Shown here piece after piece: positions 7,623 through 18,157 of a stretch of DNA of 64,000 nt. The notes beneath the pieces are model-generated. The model did no database searches and was not told the DNA's origin. It saw only the letters and a list, made by a program, of their open reading frames with translations. The position numbers and the translations under genes are program-made. The stretch is from the NCBI RefSeq assembly GCF_003633895.1, contig NZ_RBID01000020.1:104309-168308 (forward strand), in the 5' to 3' direction. The stretch's first letter is position 1. Every line of letters starts with the position of its first letter. This DNA comes from Vogesella indigofera. GTDB taxonomy: Bacteria; Pseudomonadota; Gammaproteobacteria; Burkholderiales; Chromobacteriaceae.

Positions 7623-7987
7623 GGCGCGTGGTGCAGGCCGATGTGGTTGCCCTCGCTGTCCTGGAACAGCGCGATGTCGCCGTTGCCGTCCGGCAGCGTC
7701 AGGCGCGGCTGCAGGATCACGCCGCCGGCGGCAGCGATGCGCACCAGCAGCGCGTCCATGTCCGGCCCGCTGTCGAGATAGACGCGGCTGCCGGCACTGC
7801 CGGCTTGCAAGCGCGGGCTGGCCATGATGCAGCCGGGGTGCTCGCCGCCGGCGGTGCGGAAGACGGCAATCTGTTCGCCCATGAACGGCTCGACGTGCAG
7901 TTCCACGTGGAACGTGTCGCGGTAAAAGGCGACCGCGCGCTCGAAATCGGTGGCGGGAATTTCAAACCAGTGAACAAAGGCAGACAT
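7619..7987 (-). CDS. VOC-family (glyoxalase-like) protein
   Basis: A 122-residue vicinal-oxygen-chelate protein and the first gene of the minus-strand operon. The pattern FVHWFEIPATDFERAVAFYRDTFHVEL opens module one (H6 is a possible metal ligand). MDALLVRIAAAGGVILQPRLTLPDGNGDIALFQDSEGNHIGLHH forms module two, with G-D-x-A-x-F-x-D-x-E-G-N-x-I-G-L as the family hallmark. This subfamily (YP_/PhnB-like) is usually of unknown substrate. It overlaps the EVE gene by four bases. The 260-base spacer upstream, which it shares with the convergently placed end of the AcoR-like gene, must hold the operon promoter. Confidence 0.87.
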   Translation of the reverse strand: MSAFVHWFEIPATDFERAVAFYRDTFHVELHVEPFMGEQIAVFRTAGGEHPGCIMASPRLQAGSAGSRVYLDSGPDMDALLVRIAAAGGVILQPRLTLPDGNGDIALFQDSEGNHIGLHHAP

Positions 7988-8247
7988 GGTGTGGCTCCGG
8001 TAGCAGGTTGGCGGCAGGGTTTGCCGTTGCCCAGTATCGCGACCGGCTGCTGACAGCCTGCTGTCAGTAGTCTTTTGTCATGGTGAAATTATTTTCGCCG
8101 GCGGCGGCCAGAGCTAGCGTGGCGCTCGTGTCCGGCGCGGCCGCTGGCGCCATGGCCAAGCCGGGAGCATGGCGGCGGGATCGGCAACGGCAGGCCGGCT
8201 GCACCGCCAGCTTGCTGGCGGCACCTTCGCCGCTCCGCCGGTGAGTC

Positions 8248-10101
8248 TCAGCCCTGGCGCAGGCGGCGGTAGAAGGTGCTGCGGCTGATGCCCAGCGCGC
8301 GGGCGGCGGCGCTGGCGTTGCCGCCGTGCTGTTGCAGCAGTTGCGCCAGTTGCCCGCTGGCGGCGCTGGCCGCCGCCGGATGGTGTTCGCGCAGGGTGTC
8401 CGGCAGATGGGCCAGCCCCAGCTCGGTGCCGTCGTCGACCAGCGCCAGCAGCGTCTTCAGCAGGTTGTCGAGCTGGCGAAGGTTGCCCGGCCACGGGTAG
8501 CGGCGGATGAAGTCGGCCAGCGCCGCCGACAGCGTCACCCCGCGCCGCGCGCCGCCGTGCTGCGCCAGCAGGTTGGCCGCAATCTGCGCCACGTCGCCGC
8601 GCTCGCGCAGTGGCGGCAGCCGCAGTGGATAGTGGCCGAGGCGGTAGTAGAGGTCGGCACGGAAGCGGCCGGCGGCGACTTCGTGCTCCAGGTTGCGGTG
8701 GGTGGCGGCGACGATGCGCACGTCCACCTTCTGGCCGATGCCGCCGCCCAGCGGCACCACCAGCCGCTCCTGCAGCACGCGCAGCAGCCGCGCCTGCAGG
8801 CTGGCCGGCATGTCGCCGATCTCGTCGAGGAACAGGATGCCGCCGTCGGCCTCGCGCAGGCGCCCCTTGGCACCCTGCTTGCGCGCGCCGGTAAAGGCGC
8901 CCTCCTCATAGCCGAACAGCTCGGCCTCGATCAGCCCCTCCGGAATCGCCGCGCAGTTGACCGCCACCAGCGGCGCAGCGGCGCGGCTGCTGGCGGCGTG
9001 CAGCGCCTGCACGAAGCGCTCCTTGCCGACGCCGGTTTCACCCAGCACCAGCACCGGGATGTCGGCCTCCAGCAGCCGCTGCCCGCGCTGCAGCAGGCCG
9101 TCCGGCAGCGCACCGGCGTCGTTGCGGCCAACCTTGCTGTCGGCCATCCGGCCGGGGCGCGCGGCGGCGTGATCGGTCGGCACCGCTGCGGGCGCCGCCT
9201 GCCGTGGTGTGGGCGGCAGCAGCCGCGCCGAGTACAGCTGGCCGCCGTGACGCAAGGAGGCGGCGCCGATGCCGTGGCGGCTGAGCCAGTGTTCCAGGCT
9301 CTGCCCGGCCAGCGCGGCAAAGCGGCTGTGGCCCAGCGCCGGCCAGTCCAGCCCCAGCGCCGCCAGCGCGGCACGGTTGGCCGCGCGCAGCACGCCGTCG
9401 TCGTCGAAGCCCAGCCGCCCGCAGCGCGGCGTGGTCAGCGTGGCGGCGTCGGGCGCGAAGCGCAGCTCGAACAGTGCGCCTGCCTGCTCGTCGAACAGGC
9501 GCTGCTCGATATGGCGCACCGCCGCCTGCACCTGCTGCTGCTGCGCGTCGCCCAGCTTGCGCGGCAGGCCGGAGACATCGACCACGCCCAGCAGCTCGCC
9601 CTGCGGGCTGACGATGGCGCCGGCGGTGCACGACAGCTGGCGGTTGCGCTCCAGGTAGTGCTCGCTGCCGCGTACCCGCACCGGGCCGCCGAGCACCAGC
9701 GCGGTACCGATGGCGTTGGTGCCGCGCACGTCCTCGCGCCAGTCCATGCCCGGCAGCAGCGCCACCCGCTCGGCACGGTCGAGAAAGGCCGGGTGCCCCA
9801 TCTGGTCGAGGATCACGCCGTGGCGGTCGGCGACGATCACCACGTGGCCGTCGTCGACCACGCTGTCGAACAGCGCGTCAATCGCCGGCCGCGCCAGCTG
9901 CAGCCAGTCGGCGTTTTCCTGCTGCCGACTGCCGAGGCTGGCGGTGTCCAGCTTGTCCGGCAGCCGCAGCCGCGCCGCCGACAGGCCGAGGCCGAGGCAG
10001 CGCCGCCACGAGTGCAGGATCGGGCTGGGCACGCTGTTGTCGGGCAGGGTTTCGCCCTCGAAAAAGCGGCGGCGGATTTCGGCTAGCGGCAAGGACGACA
10101 T
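8248..10101 (-). CDS. AcoR-type sigma-54-dependent activator
   Basis: A 617-residue enhancer-binding protein. Residues about 60-190 form a GAF-like sensor (ARPAIDALFDSVVDDGHVVIVADRHGVILDQMG, then WREDVRGTNAIGTAL, the AcoR-family signature). A PAS-like stretch follows (about 215-290). The AAA+ domain (about 330-560) has Walker A GETGVGKE, the sigma-54 contact loop GAFTGA and Walker B GGILFLDEIGDM. A Fis-type HTH closes the protein (GNASAAARALGISRSTFYRRL). Members activate acetoin, alcohol or aldehyde catabolism genes. It is divergent from the aldehyde and alcohol dehydrogenase genes, which have a -24/-12 promoter and paired TGTC/GACA sites, so it is their likely activator. A TGCGGCCAAC copy lies inside the coding region at 9123. 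Confidence 0.93.
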   Translation of the reverse strand: MSSLPLAEIRRRFFEGETLPDNSVPSPILHSWRRCLGLGLSAARLRLPDKLDTASLGSRQQENADWLQLARPAIDALFDSVVDDGHVVIVADRHGVILDQMGHPAFLDRAERVALLPGMDWREDVRGTNAIGTALVLGGPVRVRGSEHYLERNRQLSCTAGAIVSPQGELLGVVDVSGLPRKLGDAQQQQVQAAVRHIEQRLFDEQAGALFELRFAPDAATLTTPRCGRLGFDDDGVLRAANRAALAALGLDWPALGHSRFAALAGQSLEHWLSRHGIGAASLRHGGQLYSARLLPPTPRQAAPAAVPTDHAAARPGRMADSKVGRNDAGALPDGLLQRGQRLLEADIPVLVLGETGVGKERFVQALHAASSRAAAPLVAVNCAAIPEGLIEAELFGYEEGAFTGARKQGAKGRLREADGGILFLDEIGDMPASLQARLLRVLQERLVVPLGGGIGQKVDVRIVAATHRNLEHEVAAGRFRADLYYRLGHYPLRLPPLRERGDVAQIAANLLAQHGGARRGVTLSAALADFIRRYPWPGNLRQLDNLLKTLLALVDDGTELGLAHLPDTLREHHPAAASAASGQLAQLLQQHGGNASAAARALGISRSTFYRRLRQG

Positions 10102-10124
10102 GGTGGCTCCGGCTTGTGTCAGTG

Positions 10125-10153
10125 TGTCGCGACAGGTGTGTCAGGCTGCGACA
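10125..10153. promoter_or_regulatory. Candidate upstream activator sites for the AcoR-type regulator
   Basis: TGTCGCGACA (10125-10134, perfect palindrome) is followed by TGTC-N7-GACA (10139-10153). TGTC/GACA inverted sites about 170-180 bases upstream of a sigma-54 promoter are what an AcoR-type activator would be expected to bind. Confidence 0.55.
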
Positions 10154-10267
10154 GCGGCGCTCGGCTCGCTCCGCCGATTATGCGCGCCCGGGCGTGGCGA
10201 ACAAGCGCTAAAAAAACAGCGCCGCTGGCGCGCTGCAACATCGGCACGCGGCGGTGGCCGCCGTTGC

Positions 10268-10280
10268 AAGGTTGGCCGCA
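10268..10280 (-). repeat. Single copy of the AAGGTTGGCCGCA repeat
   Basis: A full-length 13-base copy between the activator sites and the -24/-12 promoter of the aldehyde dehydrogenase gene. Confidence 0.75.
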
Positions 10281-10306
10281 CGCTGCGGTGCAGCATCAGA
10301 AAACGC

Positions 10307-10322
10307 TGGCACGCGCCGTGCA
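10307..10322 (+). promoter_or_regulatory. Sigma-54 (-24/-12) promoter of the aldehyde dehydrogenase gene
   Basis: TGGCACG-CGCC-GTGCA fits the consensus TGGCACG-N4-TTGCA with one mismatch, and the GG and GC are correctly spaced. Transcription would start near 10334, about 40 bases before the ATG. The divergent AcoR-type activator supports the call. Confidence 0.8.
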
Positions 10323-10373
10323 CTGTTGCAGCCACACCCGCTTGAGGTGAGCCAAGACAACAGGAGAGAGACG

Positions 10374-11888
<1,515 letters not shown>

Positions 11889-12068
11889 GGCTGAGCGCGG
11901 CCGGCGCAGGCCGGCCAGCATCACCGGCGCGGCGGGCTGCCTGCCGCCGCGCCGTACCGCAATACCCGAACGCTGGCGCAGCACGCACCCCCTGCCAGCA
12001 GTCGCAGATGAACCATCGCCGGGCCGCAGCATGGCGGCGGGCAAAGCCAGACATAGGGATTACTTACC

Positions 12069-13220
12069 ATGACAACGACCACTTTCTTCATTCCGCCGGT
12101 CAACCTGATCGGCGACGGCTGTCTCAACGACGCGCTGCAGGCGATCCGCGGCTACGGCTTCCGCCACGCGCTGATCGTCACCGACGCCGGGCTGGCGCGT
12201 GCCGGCGTGGCCGCCAAGGTCGCCGCGCTGCTGCAGGCGCAGGACATCGAGGCCACCATCTTCAGCGGCGCGCAGCCGAACCCGACGGTGGCCAACGTCG
12301 AGGCCGGCCTCGCGCTGCTGCGCGAGAAACGCTGCGACTGCGTGATCTCGCTCGGCGGCGGTTCGCCGCACGACTGCGCCAAGGGCATCGCGCTGGTGGC
12401 CACCAACGGCGGCCACATCGGCGACTACGAGGGCGTCGACAAGTCGGCCAAGCCGCAGCTGCCGCTGATCGCCATCAACACCACCGCCGGCACCGCCAGC
12501 GAGATGACGCGCTTCTGCATCATCACCGACCAGGCACGCCACATCAAAATGGCCATCGTCGACCGCAACGTGACGCCGATCCTGTCGGTGAACGACGCCT
12601 CGCTGATGCTGGCCAAGCCGGCGGCGCTGACCGCCGCCACCGGCATGGACGCGCTGACCCACGCCATCGAGGCCTACGTGTCCACCGCCGCCACCCCGAT
12701 CACCGACGCCTGTGCGCTGCAGGCGGTGCGGCTGATTGCGGCCAACCTGCGCACCGCGGTGCGCAACGGCCAGGACCTGCACGCCCGCGAACAGATGGCC
12801 TACGCCCAGTTCCTCGCCGGCATGGCCTTCAACAACGCGTCGCTCGGCTATGTGCACGCGATGGCACACCAGCTCGGCGGCTTCTACGACCTGCCGCACG
12901 GGGTGTGCAACGCGCTGCTGCTGCCGCACGTCGAGGCCTTCAACGCCAGCGTCGCCGCCGGCCGGCTGGCCGATGTCGCCGCCGCGATGGGCGAGGATGT
13001 CGCGGCGCTGGATGCCGCCGCCGCCGCTGAATGCTGCCTGGCCGCCATCCGCCGCCTCGCCGCCGACATCGACATCCCAGCCCGGCTCAGCGAGCTGGGG
13101 GTGCAGGAAGCCGACATCCCGCTGCTGGCCGCCAACGCGCTGAAGGACGCCTGCGGCCTGACCAACCCGCGCCCGGCCAGCCAAGCCGAGATCGAGGCCA
13201 TCTTCCGCCAGGCGCTCTAA
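12069..13220 (+). CDS. Iron-containing alcohol dehydrogenase
   Basis: A 383-residue group III alcohol dehydrogenase. The NAD-binding loop reads [24 protein letters not shown]. The metal-binding half has [12 protein letters not shown] and the conserved H-x3-H region in [41 protein letters not shown] is also diagnostic. It interconverts a primary alcohol and aldehyde with NAD(H). It lies 180 bases after the aldehyde dehydrogenase gene in the same direction and before a strong terminator, so the two probably share the sigma-54 promoter. An intragenic TGCGGCCAAC copy is at 12736. Confidence 0.93.
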   Translation: MTTTTFFIPPVNLIGDGCLNDALQAIRGYGFRHALIVTDAGLARAGVAAKVAALLQAQDIEATIFSGAQPNPTVANVEAGLALLREKRCDCVISLGGGSPHDCAKGIALVATNGGHIGDYEGVDKSAKPQLPLIAINTTAGTASEMTRFCIITDQARHIKMAIVDRNVTPILSVNDASLMLAKPAALTAATGMDALTHAIEAYVSTAATPITDACALQAVRLIAANLRTAVRNGQDLHAREQMAYAQFLAGMAFNNASLGYVHAMAHQLGGFYDLPHGVCNALLLPHVEAFNASVAAGRLADVAAAMGEDVAALDAAAAAECCLAAIRRLAADIDIPARLSELGVQEADIPLLAANALKDACGLTNPRPASQAEIEAIFRQAL

Positions 13221-13295
13221 CCCGTCCTCCTGGCACGGTACTGCGGCGGCAGGGCTCCCTCCCGCTGTCGCCGCAGTGCTGCTGCCTTGTCCTTG

Positions 13296-13331
13296 CCCGT
13301 CTGATGTGTCGCAACACAGACGGGTTTTTTT
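13296..13331 (+). terminator. Rho-independent terminator of the alcohol dehydrogenase gene
   Basis: CCCGTCTG pairs with CAGACGGG around a loop that can extend the stem (TGT/ACA), followed by seven T residues. Confidence 0.9.
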
Positions 13332-13431
13332 GGGCCTATCATTTTGATGTCATGGCTGGCGCGGCACCCTGCCCGCCGGCCGCCGGCGCCACCTTCCGGT
13401 GGTCTGCCCGCCCCCAACCGCTGGAGTCCGC

Positions 13432-15420
13432 ATGTCGTTTTTCCGTAACCGAGCCACCCGTGTGCCCGCTGCCGCCAGCGCCATCCCGCCGCTGCAGGTC
13501 TTGCGCAGCGACAGCCACAGCTATGAAGCGGCGCTGGCCGCCAGCGCCAGTCCGCGGGTGCGGCTGGTGCTGGGCTACGTCAACCCGTCCGCCAACCTGG
13601 AACAGATCGGCCGCTGCATCGCGCGCCATTTCCCGCAGGCGAAGATGCTGCTGACCACCACCGCCGGCGAGCTGTGCAGCCGCCAGGCTGGCGACGCGCT
13701 GTACCTGCCGGCCGACGGCCAGTGGCAGAGCATGGTGTTCCAGCTGTTCGACGAGGCGCTGCTGGCCGGGGTGCACATCGAGGCGGTGGCGCTGGCCTGC
13801 GACGACATCAAGGCCGGCAGCCCGGTGCTGAGCCACGCCGCGCGCATCGCGCGGCTGCAGGAGCACGTTGGCCGCATCCGGCTGCCGTTCGCGATGCGCC
13901 ACGACGAGGGCTTCGTGCTGACCCTGGTCGACGGCCTGTCCAATAGCGAGAGCTACCTGCTGGAGGCGCTGTACGAATCCGGCAAGCTGCCCTACCTGTT
14001 CGTCGGCGGCTCCGCCGGCGGGCCGCTGGATTTCTCGATGACGCGGCTGTACGACGGCCAGCAGGTGCGCGACGGCCACGCGGTGTTCGCCTTCATCAAG
14101 CTGGCGCCGGCCTACCGCTACGGCGTGTTCAAGAGCCAGAACTTCGAGGACAGCGGCAGCCACTTCACCATCGCCGAGGCCAGCACCGAGCTGCGCCGCG
14201 TGCACTCGGTGATCGATGAACACAGCGGCGAGATCCGCAACGTGCTCGACGCGCTGTCCGCGCACTTCCGCTGTCCGCGCCAGCAGCTGGCGGCCAAGCT
14301 GCAAAGCCACAGCTTCGGCATCAAGATCAATGGCGAGCTGTTCGTGCGCTCGGTGCTGGCGGTGAACGAGGCCGGCGGCTACCTGCAGTTCGCCTGCGAC
14401 CTCGCCTTCGGCGAGCGGCTGCACCTGCTGCGCAGCACCGATCTCGCCGAGCACACCCGCCGCGACTTTGCCGCCTTCAGCGCCGGCAAGCCGGCCGCGG
14501 TCGGCGCCATCCTCAACGACTGCATCCTGCGGCGGCTGAACAACGCCGGCGCGCTGGCGCGTGCCAACGTCTACGGCGACATCCCCGCCGCCGGTTTTTC
14601 CACCTTCGGCGAGCTGCTCGGCGTCAACATCAACCAGACGCTGACCGCGATCTTCTTCTACCCGGCGACGGCGGCGTTCAGCGACGATTTCGTCGACCGC
14701 TTCCCGGTGCACTACGCCAACTTCAAGAACTACTTCTACCGCCGCGAGCTGGCGCGCGAGCAGATGACCGGGCAGATGAAGAGCCGCGTCATCGCCGAGC
14801 TGAACGGCTACAAGAGCTTTGCCGCGCAGCTGATGGCCAGCCTGCCGCTGTTCCGCGATGCCACCACCGAGCTGGTGTCGCATCTGGGCGTGATCGAGAA
14901 CGACATCCACCGCTTCGGCAGCGAGATCAATCGCGGCGCGCAGACCGCCGGCACGGTGACCGAACGCATCGGCCATCTGGAAAAGGATGCGCAGCAGATC
15001 GGCGAGGTGATGCAGATGATCAAGAAGATCGCCGAACAGACCAATCTGCTGGCGCTGAACGCCGCCATCGAGGCGGCGCGCGCCGGTGAGGCCGGGCGCG
15101 GCTTTGCCGTGGTCGCCGACGAGGTGCGCAAGCTGGCCAACACCACGCAGTCGAACCTGAATGCCACCGGCGGGGCGGTGGACAACGTGATGAACGGGGT
15201 GCGCGATGTCGGCGGCGACGTGCGCGACATGGGCAGCCAGGTCAGCGCCTTTGCCGGCGAGATGGGCAAGGTGGTCGGCACCCTGCAGCAACTGGCTGCA
15301 ACCTCGCAGCACAGCAAGCTGCGCGTGGACGAGATGCTGGGCCAGACCGAGGCGCTGTACGAAAAGATGCGCGCGGTGGACAAGGAGCTGGACGCGATCC
15401 TGAAACTGGAACAGCAGTAA
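13432..15420 (+). CDS. Soluble FIST-domain methyl-accepting chemotaxis protein
   Basis: A 662-residue receptor without any transmembrane segment or signal peptide. Residues about 35-230 match a FIST_N sensor ([42 protein letters not shown]; later [22 protein letters not shown]). Residues about 240-420 match FIST_C. The C-terminal third is a classical MCP signalling hairpin; its tip [37 protein letters not shown] lies near residues 533-568. FIST domains are proposed to bind small ligands such as amino acids. The protein should act in the cytoplasm, linking an internal metabolic signal to CheA/CheW. The start has GGAG six bases upstream. A repeat copy (GTTGGCCGCA) is within the gene at 13867. 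Confidence 0.9.
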   Translation: MSFFRNRATRVPAAASAIPPLQVLRSDSHSYEAALAASASPRVRLVLGYVNPSANLEQIGRCIARHFPQAKMLLTTTAGELCSRQAGDALYLPADGQWQSMVFQLFDEALLAGVHIEAVALACDDIKAGSPVLSHAARIARLQEHVGRIRLPFAMRHDEGFVLTLVDGLSNSESYLLEALYESGKLPYLFVGGSAGGPLDFSMTRLYDGQQVRDGHAVFAFIKLAPAYRYGVFKSQNFEDSGSHFTIAEASTELRRVHSVIDEHSGEIRNVLDALSAHFRCPRQQLAAKLQSHSFGIKINGELFVRSVLAVNEAGGYLQFACDLAFGERLHLLRSTDLAEHTRRDFAAFSAGKPAAVGAILNDCILRRLNNAGALARANVYGDIPAAGFSTFGELLGVNINQTLTAIFFYPATAAFSDDFVDRFPVHYANFKNYFYRRELAREQMTGQMKSRVIAELNGYKSFAAQLMASLPLFRDATTELVSHLGVIENDIHRFGSEINRGAQTAGTVTERIGHLEKDAQQIGEVMQMIKKIAEQTNLLALNAAIEAARAGEAGRGFAVVADEVRKLANTTQSNLNATGGAVDNVMNGVRDVGGDVRDMGSQVSAFAGEMGKVVGTLQQLAATSQHSKLRVDEMLGQTEALYEKMRAVDKELDAILKLEQQ

Positions 15421-15434
15421 GCCTGCCCGTACTG

Positions 15435-15470
15435 CGCTTGCGGCCAACCCTGACAGGTTGGCCGCAAGCG
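15435..15470. repeat. Inverted pair of the AAGGTTGGCCGCA repeat, possible terminator
   Basis: CGCTTGCGGCCAACC and GGTTGGCCGCAAGCG form a 15-bp stem with a 6-base loop directly after the FIST chemoreceptor gene. The following TTTG is a weak T-run. Confidence 0.8.
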
Positions 15471-15629
15471 TTTGTGTGACGGTGTGTGACCGGCTTCACA
15501 AAGCTTAACCAGCGCCTGATTGACGCTGGCATGAGGTGGCCGTTAGCCTTGCGGCCATCCTGGCAGGGCGCGTGTTCCCCTGCCGCCCTGCGCCGCGTTG
15601 TTGCCGGCGCCCTGCCACAAGGAGCCCGC

Positions 15630-16265
15630 ATGAGCCTGTCCCGCTATTCCGCCCTCATCTCCGCCGCGCTGCTGGCCGCCTGCGCCGCCACCACGCCGCA
15701 ACCCGACGGCCGCTGGAAGTCGGCCGGCGACAACGAGCCGCCGATCGAACTGGAACTGAAAAACGGCCGCCTGTCCGTGTCCGGCGGCTGCAACCGCCTG
15801 TTCGGCACCGCCCGCGTCGAGAACGGCGTACTGATCGTCGACCAGCTGGCTAGCACCATGATGGCCTGCGACGCGGTGTCGATGGCGCGCGACCGTGACC
15901 TCAGCCTGCTGCTCAATAGCCGGCCGACGGTGCGGCAGCAGGACGGCCACCTGTTGCTGGCCGGGCCGGGCAAGCAGCTGGAATTGCGGCAGCAGGAGGA
16001 TCTGTCGGCGGCGCCGACGCGGCTGGTCTACGTCGCCGCCGAACGCAAGCCGTGCAGCGGCGTGGCACCGATGCAGTGCCTGCAGGTGCGCGACAGCAAG
16101 GACGCGCCGTGGCAGCTGCACTACGGCGAGATCGAGGGCTTCAAGCCCGAGCCGGGCATCGCCTACCGCCTGCGCATCAGGGAAGTGAAAGTCGCCAAGC
16201 CGCCTGCCGACGCGCCATCCGTGCGCTGGGTGCTGGACCAGGTGCTGGAACAGAAACTTGAATAG
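15630..16265 (+). CDS. META/HslJ-type lipoprotein with C-terminal DUF4377-like domain
   Basis: A 211-residue predicted lipoprotein: MSLSRYSALISAALLAAC gives a lipobox with Cys18. Residues about 25-120 form a META (HslJ-like) domain (GRWKSAGDNEPPIELELKNGRLSVSGGCNRLFGTARVENGVLIVDQLASTMMACDA, the S-G-x-x-G-C-N-x-x-x-G pattern). Residues about 130-205 resemble DUF4377 (LVYVAAERKPCSGVAPMQCLQVRD ... WQLHYGEIEGFKPEPGIAYRLRI). HslJ is linked to heat stress and novobiocin resistance, but the activity is unknown. The ATG at 15630 has AAGGAG seven bases upstream. It stands alone before a long bidirectional terminator. Confidence 0.85.
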   Translation: MSLSRYSALISAALLAACAATTPQPDGRWKSAGDNEPPIELELKNGRLSVSGGCNRLFGTARVENGVLIVDQLASTMMACDAVSMARDRDLSLLLNSRPTVRQQDGHLLLAGPGKQLELRQQEDLSAAPTRLVYVAAERKPCSGVAPMQCLQVRDSKDAPWQLHYGEIEGFKPEPGIAYRLRIREVKVAKPPADAPSVRWVLDQVLEQKLE

Positions 16266-16300
16266 CAGCGGGTCGCGCCGTAAAACGCGCGGCGCATCGC

Positions 16301-16349
16301 ACAAAAAGACTGCGGCCAACCTTGCACAAGGTTGGCCGCAGTCTTTTGT
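16301..16349. terminator. Bidirectional terminator built on an inverted pair of the repeat
   Basis: The stem runs from ACAAAA-GACTGCGGCCAACCTTG to its complement, ending GTCTTTTGT, with T-runs in both directions. It lies between the convergent lipoprotein and DMT genes. The core is two AAGGTTGGCCGCA copies facing each other. Confidence 0.85.
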
Positions 16350-16362
16350 GGTTACCGGAAAC

Positions 16363-17268
16363 TCAGCGTCGCGCGATCAGCACGATGCCCATTCCGATCA
16401 GCAGCATGCCCAGCAGCTCGCCGCTGCCTGGCCATTCGCCCAGGCTGGTGGCGGCCATCGCCACCGCCAGCACCGGGATCACCAGCGCGTTGAAGCTGAG
16501 CGTGGACGCCGGCAGGCGGCGCAGCAGCCACAGCCACGCCAGCCAGCCGACCGCGCTGGAGAACACGCCGGAGTAGATCATGCCCAGCACGAAGGCCGGC
16601 GACCAGTGGATGGCGGCGAAATCGGCGAACGGCAGCAGCAGCGGCAGCGGCGCGAGGCCGATCAGCGCCTGCCAGCCGGAGAAGTTCAGGCTGTCGAGCT
16701 GGCCCTGCTGCGCGGTCTTCTTGGTCAGCACCGAGCCCAGCGCCCACAGGAAGCCGGCCAGCACCGCCAGCAGCATCGGCAGCACGCCGTGCAGCTGCCA
16801 CGGCGCCACAATCAGCATCAGCCCGGCAAAGCCGGCGACGAGCGCCCGGCGCGCGTTGGCGGTGAACGGCTCCGCCAGCAGCCAGCGCGACAGCAGCGCC
16901 ACCCAGAACGGCATGGTGAACACCAGTACCGAGGTGCGCCCGGCGGCGCCGGCCACCAGCGCCAGCGTCACCGTCAGGCCGTAGGCGAAGGTGGTGGTCA
17001 GCCCGACCTGCAGTGTCTGCTTCAGCCGTTGCGGCTTGAGGCCGTGGCCGCGCGCCAGCAGCACGCCGAACAGCGTCAGGCTGCCGATGGTGGTGCGGAT
17101 GATCAGGTGGGTGATGGGCGTCGCCGCCTGCAGCGTCACCTTCATCACCACGTAGTTGTACGCCCACATCGTCACCAGCCCGGCGAACAGCGCGTAGGGC
17201 AGCCAGCGGCTGGCGGACAGCGCGGCAAGGTTGGCCGCGAGGCGGCGGGCGGGATTGAGGGTGCTCAT
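16363..17268 (-). CDS. EamA/DMT-family transporter
   Basis: A 301-residue inner-membrane protein with ten hydrophobic segments in two EamA repeats. Repeat one contains LFAGLVTMWAYNYVVMKVTLQAATPITHLIIRTTIGSL, repeat two WALGSVLTKKTAQQGQLDSLNFSGWQALIG and SSAVGWLAWLWLLRRLPASTLSFNALVIPVLAVAMAATSLGEWPG. Such proteins usually export metabolites or amino acids. The ATG at 17268 has GGAG six bases upstream. The divergent neighbour is an Lrp/AsnC regulator, the common arrangement for an amino-acid exporter, so that substrate class is a reasonable inference. A near-match to the repeat lies within the gene at 17226. Confidence 0.88.
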   Translation of the reverse strand: MSTLNPARRLAANLAALSASRWLPYALFAGLVTMWAYNYVVMKVTLQAATPITHLIIRTTIGSLTLFGVLLARGHGLKPQRLKQTLQVGLTTTFAYGLTVTLALVAGAAGRTSVLVFTMPFWVALLSRWLLAEPFTANARRALVAGFAGLMLIVAPWQLHGVLPMLLAVLAGFLWALGSVLTKKTAQQGQLDSLNFSGWQALIGLAPLPLLLPFADFAAIHWSPAFVLGMIYSGVFSSAVGWLAWLWLLRRLPASTLSFNALVIPVLAVAMAATSLGEWPGSGELLGMLLIGMGIVLIARR

Positions 17269-17405
17269 GTGAGGCTCCGGTGGCGGGCGTCTGCCCGATG
17301 CGATGCTCACAGTGTAGAAAGCCCGCCGCTGCCGCTTGCTGCGTTATCATGCGCCACAGTGCAGCGACGCTGCTTTTGAATGGCTGTTGACGCAGGATTC
17401 CTGAC

Positions 17406-17870
17406 ATGCTGGATGCTTACGATCGCAAACTGCTGGTGCTGCTGCAGGAAGACGCGCGCCAGACCCACGACGCGCTGGCCGAAGCGGTCAACCTGTCGCC
17501 GACCGCGGTCACCCGCCGCCTGAAGCGGCTGCGCAGCGAGGGCATCATCCGGCGCGAGGTGGCGCTGGTCGATCCGGCGCTGTTCGGCCGCACACTGCGG
17601 CTGGTGGTCAACGTGATGCTGCAGCGTGCGCAGGCGCCGCTGGTGGACGCGTTCAAGGCGGCGATGGACGCGGCGCCGGAGGTGATGGAGTGCTACAACG
17701 TCACCGGGCGTCCGGATTTCGTGCTGATGGTGCTGGTGCGCGACATGGGCGACTACGAGCGCTTCGCCCGTGCCCACCTGATGAACAACCCGCACGTGCG
17801 CGAGTTCGAGTCGCTGGTGGTGATCAATACCTGCAAGTACCGCACCGCGGTGCCGGCCGATCCGGACTGA
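17406..17870 (+). CDS. Lrp/AsnC-family transcriptional regulator
   Basis: A 154-residue Lrp-type regulator. Residues 1-60 carry the winged helix (LDAYDRKLLVLLQEDARQTHDALAEAVNLSPTAVTRRLKRLRSEGIIRREVALVD). Residues about 70-140 form the RAM ligand-binding domain (PEVMECYNVTGRPDFVLMVLVRDMGDYERFARAHLMNNPHVREFESLVVINTCKY). It should sense an amino acid and control the divergent DMT exporter 137 bases away. Length and motifs are normal for the family. Confidence 0.92.
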   Translation: MLDAYDRKLLVLLQEDARQTHDALAEAVNLSPTAVTRRLKRLRSEGIIRREVALVDPALFGRTLRLVVNVMLQRAQAPLVDAFKAAMDAAPEVMECYNVTGRPDFVLMVLVRDMGDYERFARAHLMNNPHVREFESLVVINTCKYRTAVPADPD

Positions 17871-17875
17871 GCACC

Positions 17876-18015
17876 TGTTCACGATCGGCTGCAACTGATC
17901 TCACGGGGCGATACGACGTTGAAAACCGCTTCGGCATGCGGATTTATATCGGGATAAACGCCGCTTCCTCGGCCGTTTTCGCCTTGCCTCGTGTGAGCGC
18001 GCGAGATCGTGAACA
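17876..18015. repeat. 140-bp intergenic element with perfect 11-bp inverted ends
   Basis: The element begins TGTTCACGATC and ends GATCGTGAACA. Its interior has internal pairing (GAAAACCGCTTCGG against the later CCGCTTCCTCGGCCGTTTTC). It encodes nothing. The size and inverted ends suit a non-autonomous miniature element or a structured repeat. No target duplication is obvious. Confidence 0.6.
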
Positions 18016-18022
18016 CGTTCTG

Positions 18023-18136
18023 AGCGCCGCAAACCAAACCCCTGATCCTGCGTTGCGCCTCCTTGCCGTACGACTGGTACGGTCTGCGTCGGCGCGCCTA
18101 GGCTCAGCTGCGCTGCGAGGTGTTGTTAGCGGCGCT
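18023..18136. repeat. 114-bp dispersed element, copy A
   Basis: Ends AGCGCCGC and GCGGCGCT are inverted repeats. The interior shares most of its sequence with the reverse complement of copy B at 49392-49505, which has exactly the same length. Shared blocks include CCTGATCCTGCGTTGCGCCT and CTTGCCGTACGAC. No reading frame is contained. Confidence 0.75.
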
Positions 18137-18157
18137 GGACGCGACCCTGCAAACGAA

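Noticed and set aside
8326..10086. Plus-strand frame opposite the AcoR-type activator
   Set aside because: Gln/Ala/Arg-rich antisense shadow of a clear sigma-54 activator.
13339..15447. 702-residue minus-strand frame opposite the FIST chemoreceptor
   Set aside because: Antisense shadow, with low-complexity His/Leu/Gln content.
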